From: Bryum argenteum
Lineage: Eukaryota > Streptophyta > Bryopsida > Bryales > Bryaceae
Length of the DNA: 64,000 nucleotides
Assembly: GCA_037043015.1 (NCBI GenBank)
Contig: CM073326.1
Span: 12,036,345-12,100,344 of the forward strand
Reading direction: 5' to 3'
The position numbers and the translations under genes are program-made. Of this stretch, positions 43,601-55,982 are shown piece after piece; within the stretch, counting starts at the first letter, position 1, and each line of letters begins with the position of its first letter. The notes under the pieces are model-generated. The model saw only the letters and a list, made by a program, of their open reading frames with translations, did not search any database and was not told the DNA's origin.

Positions 43601-46483
43601 ATCAATTTCAGTACCGACCTCTTCCTTAGCCTCCTCGCCACGAGGCTCGGGAGTGACAGCCTCAGGTTCGACTTCTGCATTCTCTGCAACATCGGTTTCT
43701 GGAGCAGGACTTGGTTCGGTAGGTGTCTGAGGGGTCTCAAGCCTATCGAAGAAGTCTTCTCCATCATCTTCACCCCCGAGAAGGTCATTCTCGACTGAGA
43801 TGGAGGGTGCAAGTTTTGGCTCTTCTACAGGAGTAGACTCCGTCAAACCCAAATTTGCTAAATCTTCGGTAACAGTACTCTCCTCCTCCGGCTCCTCCAC
43901 TTTTTCATGCGTCGGAGCTGAGAAGCCAAAGTGAGCCAAGAGCTCTTTTCGAGCTTCCTCATCGAACATGATCTTGAGAAAGTTCCATGTCTCTCTATCG
44001 TCTTCCGACCTGCATTGTAGTGCCGGAGATCAAAAAAATGTATATATTTCTTTCATGAGTCTCAGTCCTACCCGAGTTACCTAAGACATCACTAGAATCA
44101 CGATGTCGAACTTACGTTGCTGCGGAGACCTTCGACTCGCAATAACTTTTCAATGCTGTTCTATCACCACCGGCAATGGCTTCTTCGAATTCTGAGGAAC
44201 GTTTGACAAGGCCTTCCTCTGTAGTTAGGTGTTGGATGCGAATCTGGTGAAACAGGAAATGACAAGGTTATTTCCACTTCATGCTTACTTCAAAAAAGAA
44301 ACAGCAATCAACTTCAACATGTTGATTTTACACTCGAAAAGACGAAGTCTATTGCGCGCAGTGTCCCCACACCTCTGATCCAACTGCAGTCGCCCCTGGG
44401 GCAGCTTTCTTAGGAGCAAATGAAACAAGCGTTCCTCCGAATCCGAAAGTTGCACCAACAGGCCGTTTCAACCACTTCGGCGCCTTCCTCAGAGCTACAT
44501 AATTACCATGAAAATTTAGAACACAACCAAGGGCACGGCTGTTTATTCTCCCTACAATGTGAAAAACAGCTGGACCTACAATTTACCCAAACACACCTGA
44601 AGAATAGTCCTTTCCACCAACAGCTCCACCAAAGTAAGAGTCATGCGAAGTTAATGACCTGCTGCAAGCCTGCAAAAAACAACAGATGACTTCAAAGATT
44701 AATCCCTAAAACTGCTCAACAAAGAAGCATGGCAAGAAAACAACTCGTCGTGCCCTACCTCGATGTTGTAAATGCCAACTTTTCCATCATACGATGAGGT
44801 TGACAAAACTCCTGGAGTCCCAGGCGACCATTGGACATCAAAATTCCAATTGTTCCCAGGAGGTACTTCACAAAGCACCTGCAATAAAAGACGATTTCCC
44901 GTTAATCAAACTGCAACAAAATATATAATAGTGTCACTCGTTTGAGACCCAATGACGTATTCGAACCTCTAAACCCTAGACAAATACGAAATTGAGATCC
45001 TTGGTATTGATGATGTACCTCTCCAGAACCGGTGTCCCAGCACAAAGTCTGATTGTCTTTAGAGCATGTCAACAACATGGAGCTATCACACGGACACCAG
45101 GCCATAGCGAGCACTCCTGCAGACACAGGCGAACCATTCAAATAATTAGGAGGGCATGCAGATGTTGTCTGCAAAATGCAAGCATACAAAGTACAAGGTG
45201 CTCCTATTCTGATCTTTGGAGTAAAGTACCTTTGGTGTGTCCAACGAGCTCTTTGATAGGGGAAACTGAGTTCCGCAAGTCCCAGACCTGCGCACGTCAC
45301 ACACAGATTTGTATAGTCGGTGACGAAACTATTAACTCACATATGGTAGACAGGTGTAAGCATTGAGGTGAGGTATTGACCTGGAGTGAAGGTGACCGAT
45401 CGTCATCAGAAGCTACAATCAATTGTGTGGCGACTTCTGGATTCCATTGCAAGGTCGAACATCGTCGGCGACTGGTAGGATCCGTGAAACTGCAACAAAA
45501 GAGTAACCAAATTAATTCAACTCACCTCCAAGAATCCTCTAGGAATGATAAAGCCCCTGGTGAAAGATTTCCGCACCTGATCACTGGTTTGGCACGCCGC
45601 AGGTCCCAGACAACTATCAACCATCCAGCCCGAAACAGCCAAGGAAGTTATAAACAATTACACTTGGGACACACGTCAAATTAATTAAAATGCCTCCGGG
45701 GAATATCGACTAACCAGAGGTTCCGCTGTAAGAGGTCGAAGCGACAATCGGTTGCACCTTCCGGTTCCAAGAGACGTAGCTAATCTCGCCATCAAAGGTA
45801 CTCTGCAGATTGAAATTGATCTTAGAATCAAGTGTCCTTATTCTGAGCTTAAACCTAAAAATGCACACGGTGTCAAGAAACCTTCACGTACCTTCAGAGA
45901 AGGGAAAGTAGATGCGGCAGACGGAATCGTCAAGTCCCAAACAAGTAACTCGCCGTCCTCACCTCCCGAAGCTAATATGTTCGGACTCAAAGTACTAAAC
46001 TCTAATCCATGAACCTAGCAAACACACGATGCATAGCATTAGCCGCATTTCGTGAAAAAAGATCCTGATACATCAGAATCAGGGTTACGATACACTACTC
46101 ACATTGCCCTTGTGCGCTTGAGGATTTTTGTATACAGCAGCAATCTCCTGTTCAGCTGGATCCTCGCTAAGGAGTTTGTGAGGGTTCCAGAAGTGAAGAG
46201 AACCGTCTGCAAGTCCGCCGGCGATCACTCCGTAAGGAAATTCCTCCGACGTACCGGCGCCAACGTTGCTCCACGATAAGCGATTGAAGCGCTCGGGCAC
46301 GCCGACCGAGCCTAATACCGGCATGTCCAAATCCGAGCTCGCGAAGTCCAGCTTGAGCAACTCCAGGTTGGCCGACGAGCTGAAGCTGGGATCTATGGCA
46401 CCGGCCATCGTTCCCACGGCCATCACAGGGGCCATCGGCGCAAATGCAACCGTGGCCGACCTCTGGATTGATTTCAACGCCAT
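40619..46483 (-). CDS. SEC31: SEC31, COPII outer-coat scaffold protein
   Basis: SEC31 pairs with SEC13 to build the outer cage of COPII vesicles leaving the ER. Twenty-one exons keep one frame (1180 aa); upper-lower ends: 46483-46103, 46014-45892, 45802-45715, 45613-45577, 45489-45381, 45287-45230, 45116-45019, 44878-44759, 44669-44597, 44494-44373, 44243-44116, 44009-43430, 43286-43194, 43056-42871, 42773-42563, 42388-42210, 42084-41959, 41761-41597, 41460-41124, 41036-40798 and 40708-40619. An N-terminal WD40 propeller (to about residue 345) is followed by the APKWLKRP motif (about 367-374). Next come an acidic linker (about 465-590), a helical solenoid (to about 800) and a Pro/Gln-rich region (about 805-1070) that contacts SAR1/SEC23. 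A helical C-terminus ends with TTSDWDEC and [12 protein letters not shown]. Slightly longer than Arabidopsis SEC31. Confidence 0.96.
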
Positions 46484-47084
46484 GGCTGCTGCGTTGCCCC
46501 TTTCCCGGTGCCGATCCGGGCACACAACTCACGTCCCGCGCTCAAAGCCCTTCCTCTTCTTCTCGAACTCCTACGCAAGCTTCCTCCGAAACATGCACTC
46601 ACTCTAAAACCTATACACAAAACGTCGAGCTTTGTCAATGCCCCACAACGACGAGCCTTTCCTCTCTGGGAGGGAAGAGGGCAGGGACAGGAATGGTGAT
46701 GAACGACGTCGACGACGACGACGAGCAATAGACGGACGAAGAGACCTGGTCACCGGACGTATTGTTTCTTCGTTCGTTCGTCATGGGAGAGCAACCTGAC
46801 CAATGAGAGTGGAGATCGGCAGCAATCCCTCCAGTTGAAGTTGACATTGAATTCGGATTCACTTTTAATGACATTGTTTTATTAATACTTAAAAATTCTT
46901 GTTCATTGATATGTTTTATAGTCATCTTTTAAGTGTTTTTTCCTACCCATGAACTTAATCTACCATTTGGCTTTTTTTGTGTGGCACTAGAATGTGTCCA
47001 TTCTCCCGTATATGTCCAATCTTTATAGGTCAATCCTAAGTCATTTCAACTCACTCAATAGTTGAATAATTTGATGGGACCCCT
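46484..47084. other. SEC31 upstream region
   Basis: Should hold the SEC31 leader and promoter. A GAC-rich stretch (GACGTCGACGACGACGACGA at about 46706) is low complexity. No gene seen on either strand. Confidence 0.4.
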
Positions 47085-47290
47085 TGTCCGAAAGATTCCC
47101 AAGAGTAGATACAAAATTATGTTGCACCTCGTCATAAAGTCTATGAGTAAATATAACTTTGAATTTTAAATACATCTGAACGCGGAGATTCTCAAAAGAA
47201 AAAATAAATAGGTAAATAAATAAAATCTAAACCCTTCAAATAGTGACGAAGATATCACATATACCAAATTGAAATTTTCCTATGGGAACC
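47085..47290 (+). repeat. Dispersed repeat, copy 2 (pair at 16240-16470)
   Basis: Diverged relative of 16240-16470, in the same orientation, sharing several ordered blocks such as 'cttcaaatagtgacga'. Confidence 0.6.
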
Positions 47291-47852
47291 AGAGGTTCAA
47301 CCAAGGAGTTCATCATCAAACACCTTACTTGTAAGAAATCGAAGAGATTAATTAGAAAACATACAATTTGAAGTGTCAGTGGTAAGATATTGAATTAAAT
47401 TCACCTATTTATATTATTAGAAGTAAGTTTGAAAATAATAAAATATATACACCCTTTTAACTACTCAATTTTGAACATAAGCAAGAAGGGTTTTAGTACT
47501 TTGAGGCCTAAAATTTTCTTAACATCGTTAAAATTTGAAGTTTAACAACAAATAATTTAGGTTGATGTAAAACGTACATCAATTTGAACCTATAACCAAT
47601 TGTCATTTAAGGCTGATAATTTGTTTTGGTTTGTTTTGGTTTGTGGGTGTCACTATGATCGTAGGAACCGCCGGTTAGAAAGAACCACATGAGGTGTCTT
47701 CGAGAGTGCGTTCTTTTATAGAATCGTCAAAAATGATAGATTGTAAAACAGGTCGACGGATCCCAAGACATTTAATTTTTAAGTTATTATAGCTTCCAAA
47801 TTACCACAAATTACAAAAAAGACTTAATTATATATAAGGCACATAATTTTGT

Positions 47853-47884
47853 AAGAGCGTGGCAACGCTGCGGGGACGTACTAG
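47853..47884 (+). mobile_element. Helitron-like 3' terminus, copy 3
   Basis: GAGCGTGGCAACGCTGCGG forms a short stem-loop, continues GGACGTA and ends CTAG followed by T. It shares GGGGAC..TACTAG with the termini at 9498-9530 and 9881-9912, on the opposite strand. The 5' end was not located. Confidence 0.5.
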
Positions 47885-50169
47885 TCTATGATTTAAGGTA
47901 GGTGGTTTGTTTTGTTTTGTTTTGCAAATGACACAACTAGCTTTTGTCGGATTGTGGGCATGAGGTATTGTTTGAAGTGGATTTTTGATACGGATATGGA
48001 AAACAATTAGGGTGCAAAATGAGTGAACCTCATATGTTTCATATAAGTTTTTGTGATAATAAACAAGGCAACCATTGCAACAACAATGGATGCCCCATCA
48101 AGAACTGTGATTAAATTGGCAGATTAAAAATTGCAAGATCTTTGTTCCAACATGTTGGAGTTGTTAGGCTCGTACATGAAGTAAGTTTCAAATCAAGTCT
48201 AGTTTGTGTAGTATAAATTTCAGACCCATAAAATGAGCTATGAATAAATGACATGCATGTTAGTGAAGGCATCTCTTGTTTTTGAGTTTTCAAACATGGA
48301 GCATGTTATACCATTGTGAGGCAATTATGAGAAATCAAAAAGATATTATCATGATTTATTTTTATACATATTCATAATCTTAAGATAAAGGTTATAAGCT
48401 TTTTAGTTGGAAGATATTTTATCCAAATATTTTTGGTATAGGATTTGCAATCACATTTCTATTTTGAAAAAACGTAAATAAATGGATGATTTTTGAGGAG
48501 CTATATCTCCTTCATCCACCATTGGATTTTTACTTTTTTTTTGGAATGGATTCTAAATGGAGCCTAGTTTTAGTGGTAGAAACCTTGACATTGTCAAAGA
48601 TTTATTGAAGATAAGGCACGGACTTGACAAAATGAGTGCAAAGTGTTGTATTCTGGACTAATTTTCCTTTGAAATTGGTTGTTTTTACCATTGTAAGGTC
48701 GTTATTTGCGCAAAGAAATTTTTCTCATGGATTTTTTGTTCAAGAGTAATTTTGATATAAAGGTAAACACCTTTGTAGTTGGTGATGTTTATTTGCAATA
48801 AGTACATTGGTAGTGTTTTCACTTTAAAGTGAAAATGATTTTGTGACGTTTTTTTATTACTAATACATTGCGATTTTGCAATCTATGAGGCCTCATGACT
48901 CAAAATTTGAGTCATATGATGTACAATATGTTTACCACACAATAGAAATACAATTTCAGAAAGTGATATTAAAGGTTTTTCTTGAATCGATTACGTTGCG
49001 GCATGCATTTGAGAATGGACTAAAGGCCAAGATCTTCCTTGTGGACAAATTAATCTCCTGCACGGTTTCTTGTGGTGCTCCTTAATTTTTGGGCAATGCT
49101 ACAAAATTCCAACTTTTGTTTTATAGATGTTGTTTGTCCTTTCGCCACCAAGAGCCATGGATTGGTTTCAAAAGAGCTTTGACTTTACGAACTTCATCTT
49201 CAATTTCAACTTGCTTGCTTTTGAGCAAAATGTAATCTTTCATTTCATTTTCTAGAATGCTTTGGCATTTATTGATTGGATACTGATTACAGCTGATTAT
49301 AAAGGAAGGCCTTGACTCACAACTCTACATCACAGATTTAGCAAATCAAGCCAATCAGGAGGTTGACAAATGCATGAAAATCCTGTTTCTTTTTTGATAA
49401 GTTACGGAGTAAAGCTGCTGCCCAAAACAACAAGGGTTCAAATTGCTCAAAAAAAACTACAGTACTCTCTCTATCAGAAATAATTATGTTGTCTGCAGAC
49501 GTTGGTTCGCCTTCTGCTAAAAAGAAATCAAAATTGGAGGTTTCAAAATGCCCTCTATTATCTATATTACAATACAGGAGGCTTTGTCTCACACGACGGT
49601 TCCGCGCTGGAATCCGTCGTGGAGACTTGCCTCCTGTATCCACACAACCAATATTGGAATAGAAAGTAAAAAAACTAGAAGTAGATTGTAGCTAAATCTA
49701 TGACTTAGAATTAAAGTAGGAACTGAAAGTAAAAAGAGTAGGAGTAGACTGTTGGTCTTTTGAGAAAGGAACTTCTCTCAAAGAGATAAGATTGTTTTAG
49801 ACCTACGGTTAAAAGATAGGAAGATCTATGCGTTAGCTCTAAAATTGGAATATAAAATAAAAAGACTAGAAGTAGTCTTTAGTTTTTTTAGGTATTTAGA
49901 TAGTAAAAAGATATAAATGTGTTAGAAAGAAATGGGTAGCGGATGTCTTTTGAGAGGTTTGATAGTCTTATTTGCGAGGAGGTCAATAGTGTACCACTAA
50001 TTTAAAAATTGGATGCTTCAAGTTTTAGATCCTTTTGATCCCAATTTTGACTCTTTAATGACAAAAATTTCATGGCTTGATGCCGAGTTGTGAGAATTAG
50101 TAATTGAACCTCGTAGGTTAGTACATGGGATAAACAAAGATCTGTTAGATGGATCTTTGTTGCATTTCC
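47885..50169. other. Intergenic, nothing recognised
   Basis: AT-rich sequence without recognised genes. Between about 49660 and 49930 the phrases 'aaagtaaaaa/gactagaagtag' recur, suggesting an old local duplication. Confidence 0.45.
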
Positions 50170-51081
50170 TCCCACTCCATGCAGAGGTTATTGATTTGAA
50201 CGGTAATAGGGAGGTTGCTAGACGTAGCTACGGTGTGATTTTTAAGTGTCACATAATAGGAGTCGATTTCATTCCAAGAGAAGAGGAGTACGCTTGTAAA
50301 GCCTTCATTAGTCTGATTCATAGAAATAGTTTTCAATCAATGAACATAGAAGCCACAAGTTGTTCTTTGGTCCATCCTCTATTTATGAAATTATTTGCCA
50401 TACATCCTTCTAAACCGCATGGATATATGCGATGGTGGAATGCTGGAACTTGGAGAAGTATGGTCTTGAAGCGCAATGGAAAATCACGTATGGAGCCAGG
50501 AGTGGATGCGACAATGTGAAGTTGTTTCAACGACTACGAATCCGATTGTCTTGGCACTTTTTATTTGGTATGCTATTTACGTATAAAAATGGTAGCATAC
50601 ATTGTGATTTGTCTCCGACAACATCTTATTACACGAGAGAAGAAGATAATATGTACATAGGTGTTTGTGATTGGGGATTTGCATGTAAGATAGAGTTTCC
50701 TCTCGCTATCCAACTATGCATATCCATCACAAAAAGAATTGGCGAGATAGAATAAGACGGCCTTGGGTGGATCCATCTTTAATGAGTGTTTATGGATCAA
50801 AAGTAGCTAAATTTAGTTTAGCTACCGATGTGTATGTTACATCAAGGATAGCATCTTGGATTATAGGGCCTTTTGATGAAGACAGTGAGATTTCGTCCAC
50901 AGATTATGAGATATACACTCATGGCCTATGGTTGCTCAGTAGTGAACCTGCAAACGAACGTTATAATACCCTTTTACAAAGAGTAAAGGGATTCCAACGG
51001 TCAATACCCATTTTGAGGAATGATCCAATAGAGACCATGTTTGAGACCATTGATGTATATTTTATTATTCTAAATATATAA
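50170..51081 (+). pseudogene. Degenerate protein-kinase-like gene
   Basis: Kinase-fold pieces lie in order but in three different frames. Frame a (to about 50490) has a possible glycine loop (RRSYGVI), the ACKAF lysine motif and a hinge-like RWWNAGTW. Frame b (about 50510-50755) has SIHCDLSP, which corresponds to the HRD loop, and GVCDWGFA, which corresponds to DFG. Frame c (about 50740-51081) has WVDPSLM, a possible APE-like activation end, and TDVYVTSRIASWI, like helix F. At least two frameshifts separate them, so no full kinase can be made. The HCDLSP/CDWG pair recalls an atypical kinase family that I associate with mosses and other non-seed plants (memory, not a search). No intact parent gene lies in the window. 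Confidence 0.7.
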
Positions 51082-51224
51082 ATTTGATATGTATTTTTTA
51101 ATATTTTCTGTATAAACTTATTTGAAGTTTATGAATGTTTTATAGCTTTAGGCAATCCAAGTTGAACGTGCTCAACGGCACGGGTCCCACTAGTACAGGA
51201 ATAAGAAAAGAGGAATTGTGATTC

Positions 51225-53875
51225 TCACGCTGCCACGCTGCTTTTCTTCTTTTTCTTCTTCTTCTCACCTGGGGTGGGGCACAGCTCCATAAGCTTCTAA
51301 CCTGGAGGAAGGCAAAAATGAAAGCGGACCTTCTTTCTTCTTCATTTTCCTCTTCCTCTTCTTGCTCTTCTTCTCCTCTCCCTCCGCCCCATTCTGATCC
51401 TCCACTTTGACATCACCACTTTGCTCCTCGACTTTGACACCATTCTGAGGCTCAGCTTTGTCAGCTTTTTCCTCTTTCCTCTTGTTCTTCTTCTCGCCAG
51501 ATTATTTCTTTAAAAATTGACGTGCTGGTCGACGAGGTCCTTCCTGGAGAGCTTGTTTCTTCCTCGCCTTTTGACTCAACACTGCAGAGTATTTGGGAGC
51601 TTCCCACTCCTCCCCACGATAAGGAGCCAGTTTCTTGATAGAAACATGCTGGTTCAGCTCCTTGTCATCACAAGTTAAGATATCTGCAACATCGAGTCCG
51701 TATGTATTCGGTTTCACACCCTTATACCTGAACCTCGTCGGCAAATCGCCAATCATATCCTCATAATCCAGTTTATAATACTCTTCTAAGTTCTTATCAA
51801 CTGCTATCTTGTCTTTGAAAGACACCTTCTGAGTTTTGTGTGCAGCAGCAAAGCCACCGCTTCTGATATGCAGACCCAGCTCTTCATCTTCTTCATCGAA
51901 ATTCGGTTTCTCGATGATACCCTCCTCTTCGTCCACTTCCAGATCTGCATCCTCCTCTTGGTAATACGAGTCACCGAAAGCTTCCTGCATCTTGCGATCA
52001 TACTCCAGTGGGTCAAAGTCTTCCTCGAGGTCGTCTTCGTCAAGAGTAGTGGCAGTGGCACCTGCAACAGTTTTGATTTTCTCGAGCTTGTCGATGATTT
52101 CCTTCTTTTTTAGATTTTTTAGGCGCTTGAGCTCTTCTTCACGAGCTTTCTTCTCCTCGGCTAATCGTTCAGCCTTTTTCTGTCGTTGGGTTTTGCGGAC
52201 TTCGCCCTTTTTCCTCACTGTGCCTTCGACTACTCTGGGGTTGCCCATGACTTGGGAGCCTGCATTCTCCTGGTACCTGAAGTTGTACTCTGCTTCGTAC
52301 TTGTCTTGTTCCTCTAAGTGAGCTTCGTCTTCGCTCACTTCGCCTACGACGTCCCGATACGATGGGACTCTGTTCCGCTCTTTGTCTATCCATCCTTCGT
52401 TCAGAAAAAAGTCTTTGAGAAACTTCTCGTTCTCGTCTAGTGTGTCGTCTTGCTTCCCGAAGTAGGCCTCGAGCTTCTTCGATATGTCTCGGTCCTTCTT
52501 CGTCTCTCTGCTTCAGCCACTACTTCTGCTGTCTCAACTTCGTCTTTCACTTGCTCCTCTTTTGTCTTGTGCCTCACTCGCAGAAGATCATCTGCACATC
52601 AGTCCACGTTTATACTAATCAGCACCGTCTCAAACACTGCTTTCATCTAAAACAAACAAAAGTGAATATCGTGCAGACAATGAAGAAAAAGACAAAGAGT
52701 TCCGAATTATGTATTAGATTGGCTGGAGCGTGACTCGAATATCCTAAATCCTAAGCCTTGAGAGAGTGAGAGTTGAGAACAAAACAGAACAAAATTACAA
52801 CGAAGCCATGAGAAGGCCTGCCTTCAACTCTAGACTCTAAGAGAAGTATCATAGAACTGTCAATCGTGCCCCGACTGCAGAAAGGCAACAGAATGGTTTC
52901 AATTTTGGTTCGAAAACGGATCGTATTCTGTTCAGAGTTGATTGAAGTAGACAGTACTTCTAAAGACTTCGTTATCAAAATTGTCTTCTACAAATGACAA
53001 TGAAGAAAGAGACAAGGAGCTCCGAATCATGTATTAGGTCTTCAAAAGGTTGGCTGGAGCGTGACTCTCGCATGTCCTAAACCCTAAACCCTACGACGGT
53101 GAGAATTGGGAACAAAACATGAGAAGGCCAGCCTTTAACCCTATGAGAACTGTCAATTGTGCCTCAACTGCAGAATGGCAATAGAATGGTTTCATTTTGA
53201 TATAGAAGAGGATCTTATGTTGTTCAAGATTCAGTTAAGTAGGTACTACTTTTGATGGATTTTCTCCTACAAACTTGCTGAAAAGGATAATAGGGAATGA
53301 GCACGTACCATCAGAGTCCTCAGCCTCCGCCACGCTTTGCAAAAAACTACGCTTCAGGTCTTCCTGCTCGTCAGCGTAAGTAACGACTTTCGGCGCTTTC
53401 TTCTTCTTCTCCTCTTCGTTGTCTTCGTCATCAGCTCAATCAAGTAAGTGACGCGCCTGGACGTCCTTCAAAAACAACGGCTTCTTCTTCTTCGTCGCGG
53501 TGGTATCAACATCGTCTTCCTCCTCTTCCTCCTCATCATCGTAAAACTTGACATCGGTTTATAAATCGCAGGGTCCTTGCTCTTAATCTTTGTGAGCGTA
53601 TCAAAAATCTGAACATCAGTCTTCATGGGCAACATTCCATCTTCGTCTTCATCTTCGGAGTCCTCGGAATCCGATTCTGATCCCGTCTATCCTTTCTTCT
53701 TCAACTCCTGCAACCGATGCAAATCCTCTCGCTTCTTGTTGTGCGTCAACCGCTTCGCGTAATCCTCGTTCACGGTCCATTCCGCGTTCACGTCAACCTC
53801 ACCATCCTCTTCATCGAGTAGCTTCTTTTTTGCTACTTTCTGAGCAGCCGACTTCGTCGACAACAATCGGAGCAT
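51225..53875 (-). pseudogene. KRI1: KRI1 ribosome-biogenesis gene, disabled
   Basis: KRI1 is a nucleolar protein needed for 40S ribosomal subunit assembly. Exon-like blocks lie at 53875-53309 and 52591-51225, with a GT-AG intron between. Recognisable motifs include NEDYAKRLTHNKKREDL near the N-terminus, DPLEYDRKMQEAFGD, LDYEDMIGDLPTRFRYK and DDKELNQHVSIKKLAPYR. Reading is blocked several times: TAG at about 53687 after QELKKKG, a one-base loss near 53551-53560, TGA at 53436-53438, a frameshift near 52497-52512, and TAA at 51502 before a Lys-rich tail that still ends SRLEAYG. The longest intact piece (52338-51502) covers only the middle and C-terminal domain. The other genes here were modelled without such errors, so sequencing error is less likely than real decay. 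A functional copy should exist elsewhere. Confidence 0.85.
52676..53277. repeat. Tandem duplication inside the KRI1 intron
   Basis: Two diverged copies (52676-52995 and 52996-53277) share GACAATGAAGAAA, TTGGCTGGAGCGTGACTC, GAGAAGGCC and CAGAATGG in order. Period 320 bp. Copy B carries a short telomere-like CCTAAACCCTAAACCC stretch. The duplication roughly doubles the intron. Confidence 0.85.
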
Positions 53876-54292
53876 TCAGCATTCAATTTTGAGCATTAAA
53901 CCCTCCTTAAACCCTACGATTAAAAATTGAAAATGAGTTACGTACCTCGGCATCGTAATCCCTAATTTGTAAAGCTCAGTGTCGGAATCCCTTATTTGTA
54001 TAGCTCATTGTCGAAATCTGTGATACGAATTAAAATGAGCAATCATGGCTACAGAAACCCTCGTTTTCTCAAAGAAAATTCGTCAAACGAAAGCTGATAA
54101 ATAAAGAAGTGCCTGGATACAATAGATCAAGATTTTCAGGCTCACAGAAGTCATTCCTTCGGATCTTGTCTAAACAATTAACAGTAGCTGACACGAATAC
54201 TTGAAGAAACATGGCACTCCTGTATTGCAATTTTTTCTTGTTGTTGCTTTTCCGCCAAAGCAGCTGCTGCCCGAGGATCAGAAAACCTCTAC
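53876..54292. other. Region upstream of the KRI1 relic
   Basis: Former promoter and leader of the KRI1 relic. CCCTAATTTGTAAAGCTCA/CCCTTATTTGTATAGCTCA is present twice (about 53959 and 53991). No gene. Confidence 0.4.
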
Positions 54293-54295
54293 TTA

Positions 54296-55979
54296 GGGCC
54301 GGTTTACACTACGGTGGAGAAGGCCTCCGGTCGGTCAAGAATGCTTGGCCAAGACATGGTCATATAAAGTAAGTGGTGAATGTGCCAGAGAAGAATTGAA
54401 GGCAATAAAATATTTTTGAAGGAGTCTTAACCGGTTGTAGTCTAAACACCTAAAGGAGAAGTTTCACCGGAGAAGTCCACCGGAGAAGAGAAGTTTACCA
54501 AATGGTGAAAGTTAGCTATGATAAGAAAAAGTATATTTCCTTACATGTACATTGTTTACAAAAATTGTGTTCATGAAAAATTGAAATATATATGTATGAC
54601 AATTTGATTTAACTTTGTTTCAATTTGCATATCAATCGTGCCGTAAGTAACAAGTTTTGATACATCATTACTTTCAAATACTTAGATGACATCACATGGT
54701 AATATTGTGTTCAAGTTAATCCAGCTTTTTAAAAAAATACCAAATCTTTTGTCAATCTTAAACTCATTTAGGAAACAAATGTTTTTTTGGATGTTAACCC
54801 CCAAATGTTTTGACTCATTTGTAGCAAAAAGCGTCGTAAATGAGAAAAAGTTGAAGTTTCTCAAACATCAACCATACAATTTTGTAGTACACATATTGTA
54901 CATCATATGGGTAAATTTTTAATCATGAGGCCTCATATATTGCAAGCTCATAATGTATTAGTGAAAAATCCATGAGAGAATTTTGTTTGCGGAAATAATG
55001 ACTTTACAATGGTGAAAATTGCTTAAAATTTTACAAAGGAAAAAATGTTCACAACTAGGCTCCTTGCACAAAAATGAATGCTATAATTTCCTTACATCTT
55101 GAATAATATTGAGGTTTCTATTATAGAAAATAGATCCAAATTTCCAACAAAAACATTAGAATCCAACACTGGACCAAATAAAAAATTTGCCTCAAAAACC
55201 ATAAAACTTGTAAGAACGAAACAAAATCCTATCAACTAGAAATTTAAATGCATATTCATAATTTACTAGAAATCTTCAATTATCCATTTCAAAACCATGA
55301 GGTGAAGTAAACTTCACAGCTTAAATAAAACCCCATTCTTTCTACAAACAAGAACACACATTCAATTAGGACAATATGAGGAATATAAAACATGATTTGC
55401 TAATATTACCTATCTCTTAATTAAATAAAATTCAAAGATATGGAAAGGGAAAAAAAATTGATCATGTACTGATTAAATGGTTCAAAACAAATGATATGTG
55501 TATGGTTATGAAGTGCAACCGCATGCGCATGGGGGCATCATGAGGTGAAAAAAATTACAAACAATCATGCTCAAATGGGATTTTTTTTTTATACTCTCAA
55601 AATAGTGATGTCCTTGAAATCCGGCATTATTCCCTTTCTACAGTGTTGATTTTCTCATAATGACTCTCCTGTCTGTAGTGAATGTGCTTCAAATACATAT
55701 TTTAACATTTCAATTGGTGTTCTCCGGAACTGTGATTTCTTGTCCAGCCTCTTGAGGCCGGACAAGAAACTCCACCTCCGGAGAATTCTTTCTTCAAAAA
55801 GTGTTGCCACATAGGCGGCCATGTCATTTTATAATCCATTAGAAATGTTCACAACCATTGCTTTCTTCATCTAGTGTAAACACCCACCGGTCAAGAAGCA
55901 TGCTTTCAACCAATCACAATCAAGAATTCCCCTTCTTTTCATGATCGGTGGACTTCTCCACCGTAGTGTAAACCGGCCC
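54296..55979. mobile_element. PIF/Harbinger-like element, 1.7 kb
   Basis: Perfect 27-bp inverted termini begin GGGCCGGTTTACACTACGGT. A TTA target duplication flanks them (54293-54295 and 55980-55982). A GGG/GGC start and a 3-bp TTA duplication are typical of PIF/Harbinger. The 1684-bp inside is AT-rich and lacks a transposase frame, so the element is non-autonomous. Near the right end, TTTCTTGTCC and GGACAAGAAA (about 55736-55770) form an internal hairpin. Confidence 0.85.
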
Positions 55980-55982
55980 TTA

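Noticed and set aside
44902-45300. 132-codon minus-strand open frame as a separate gene
   Set aside because: It is a SEC31 exon read through neighbouring introns.
53080-53100. Telomere or interstitial telomeric array
   Set aside because: Only about two CCTAAAC units; too short.
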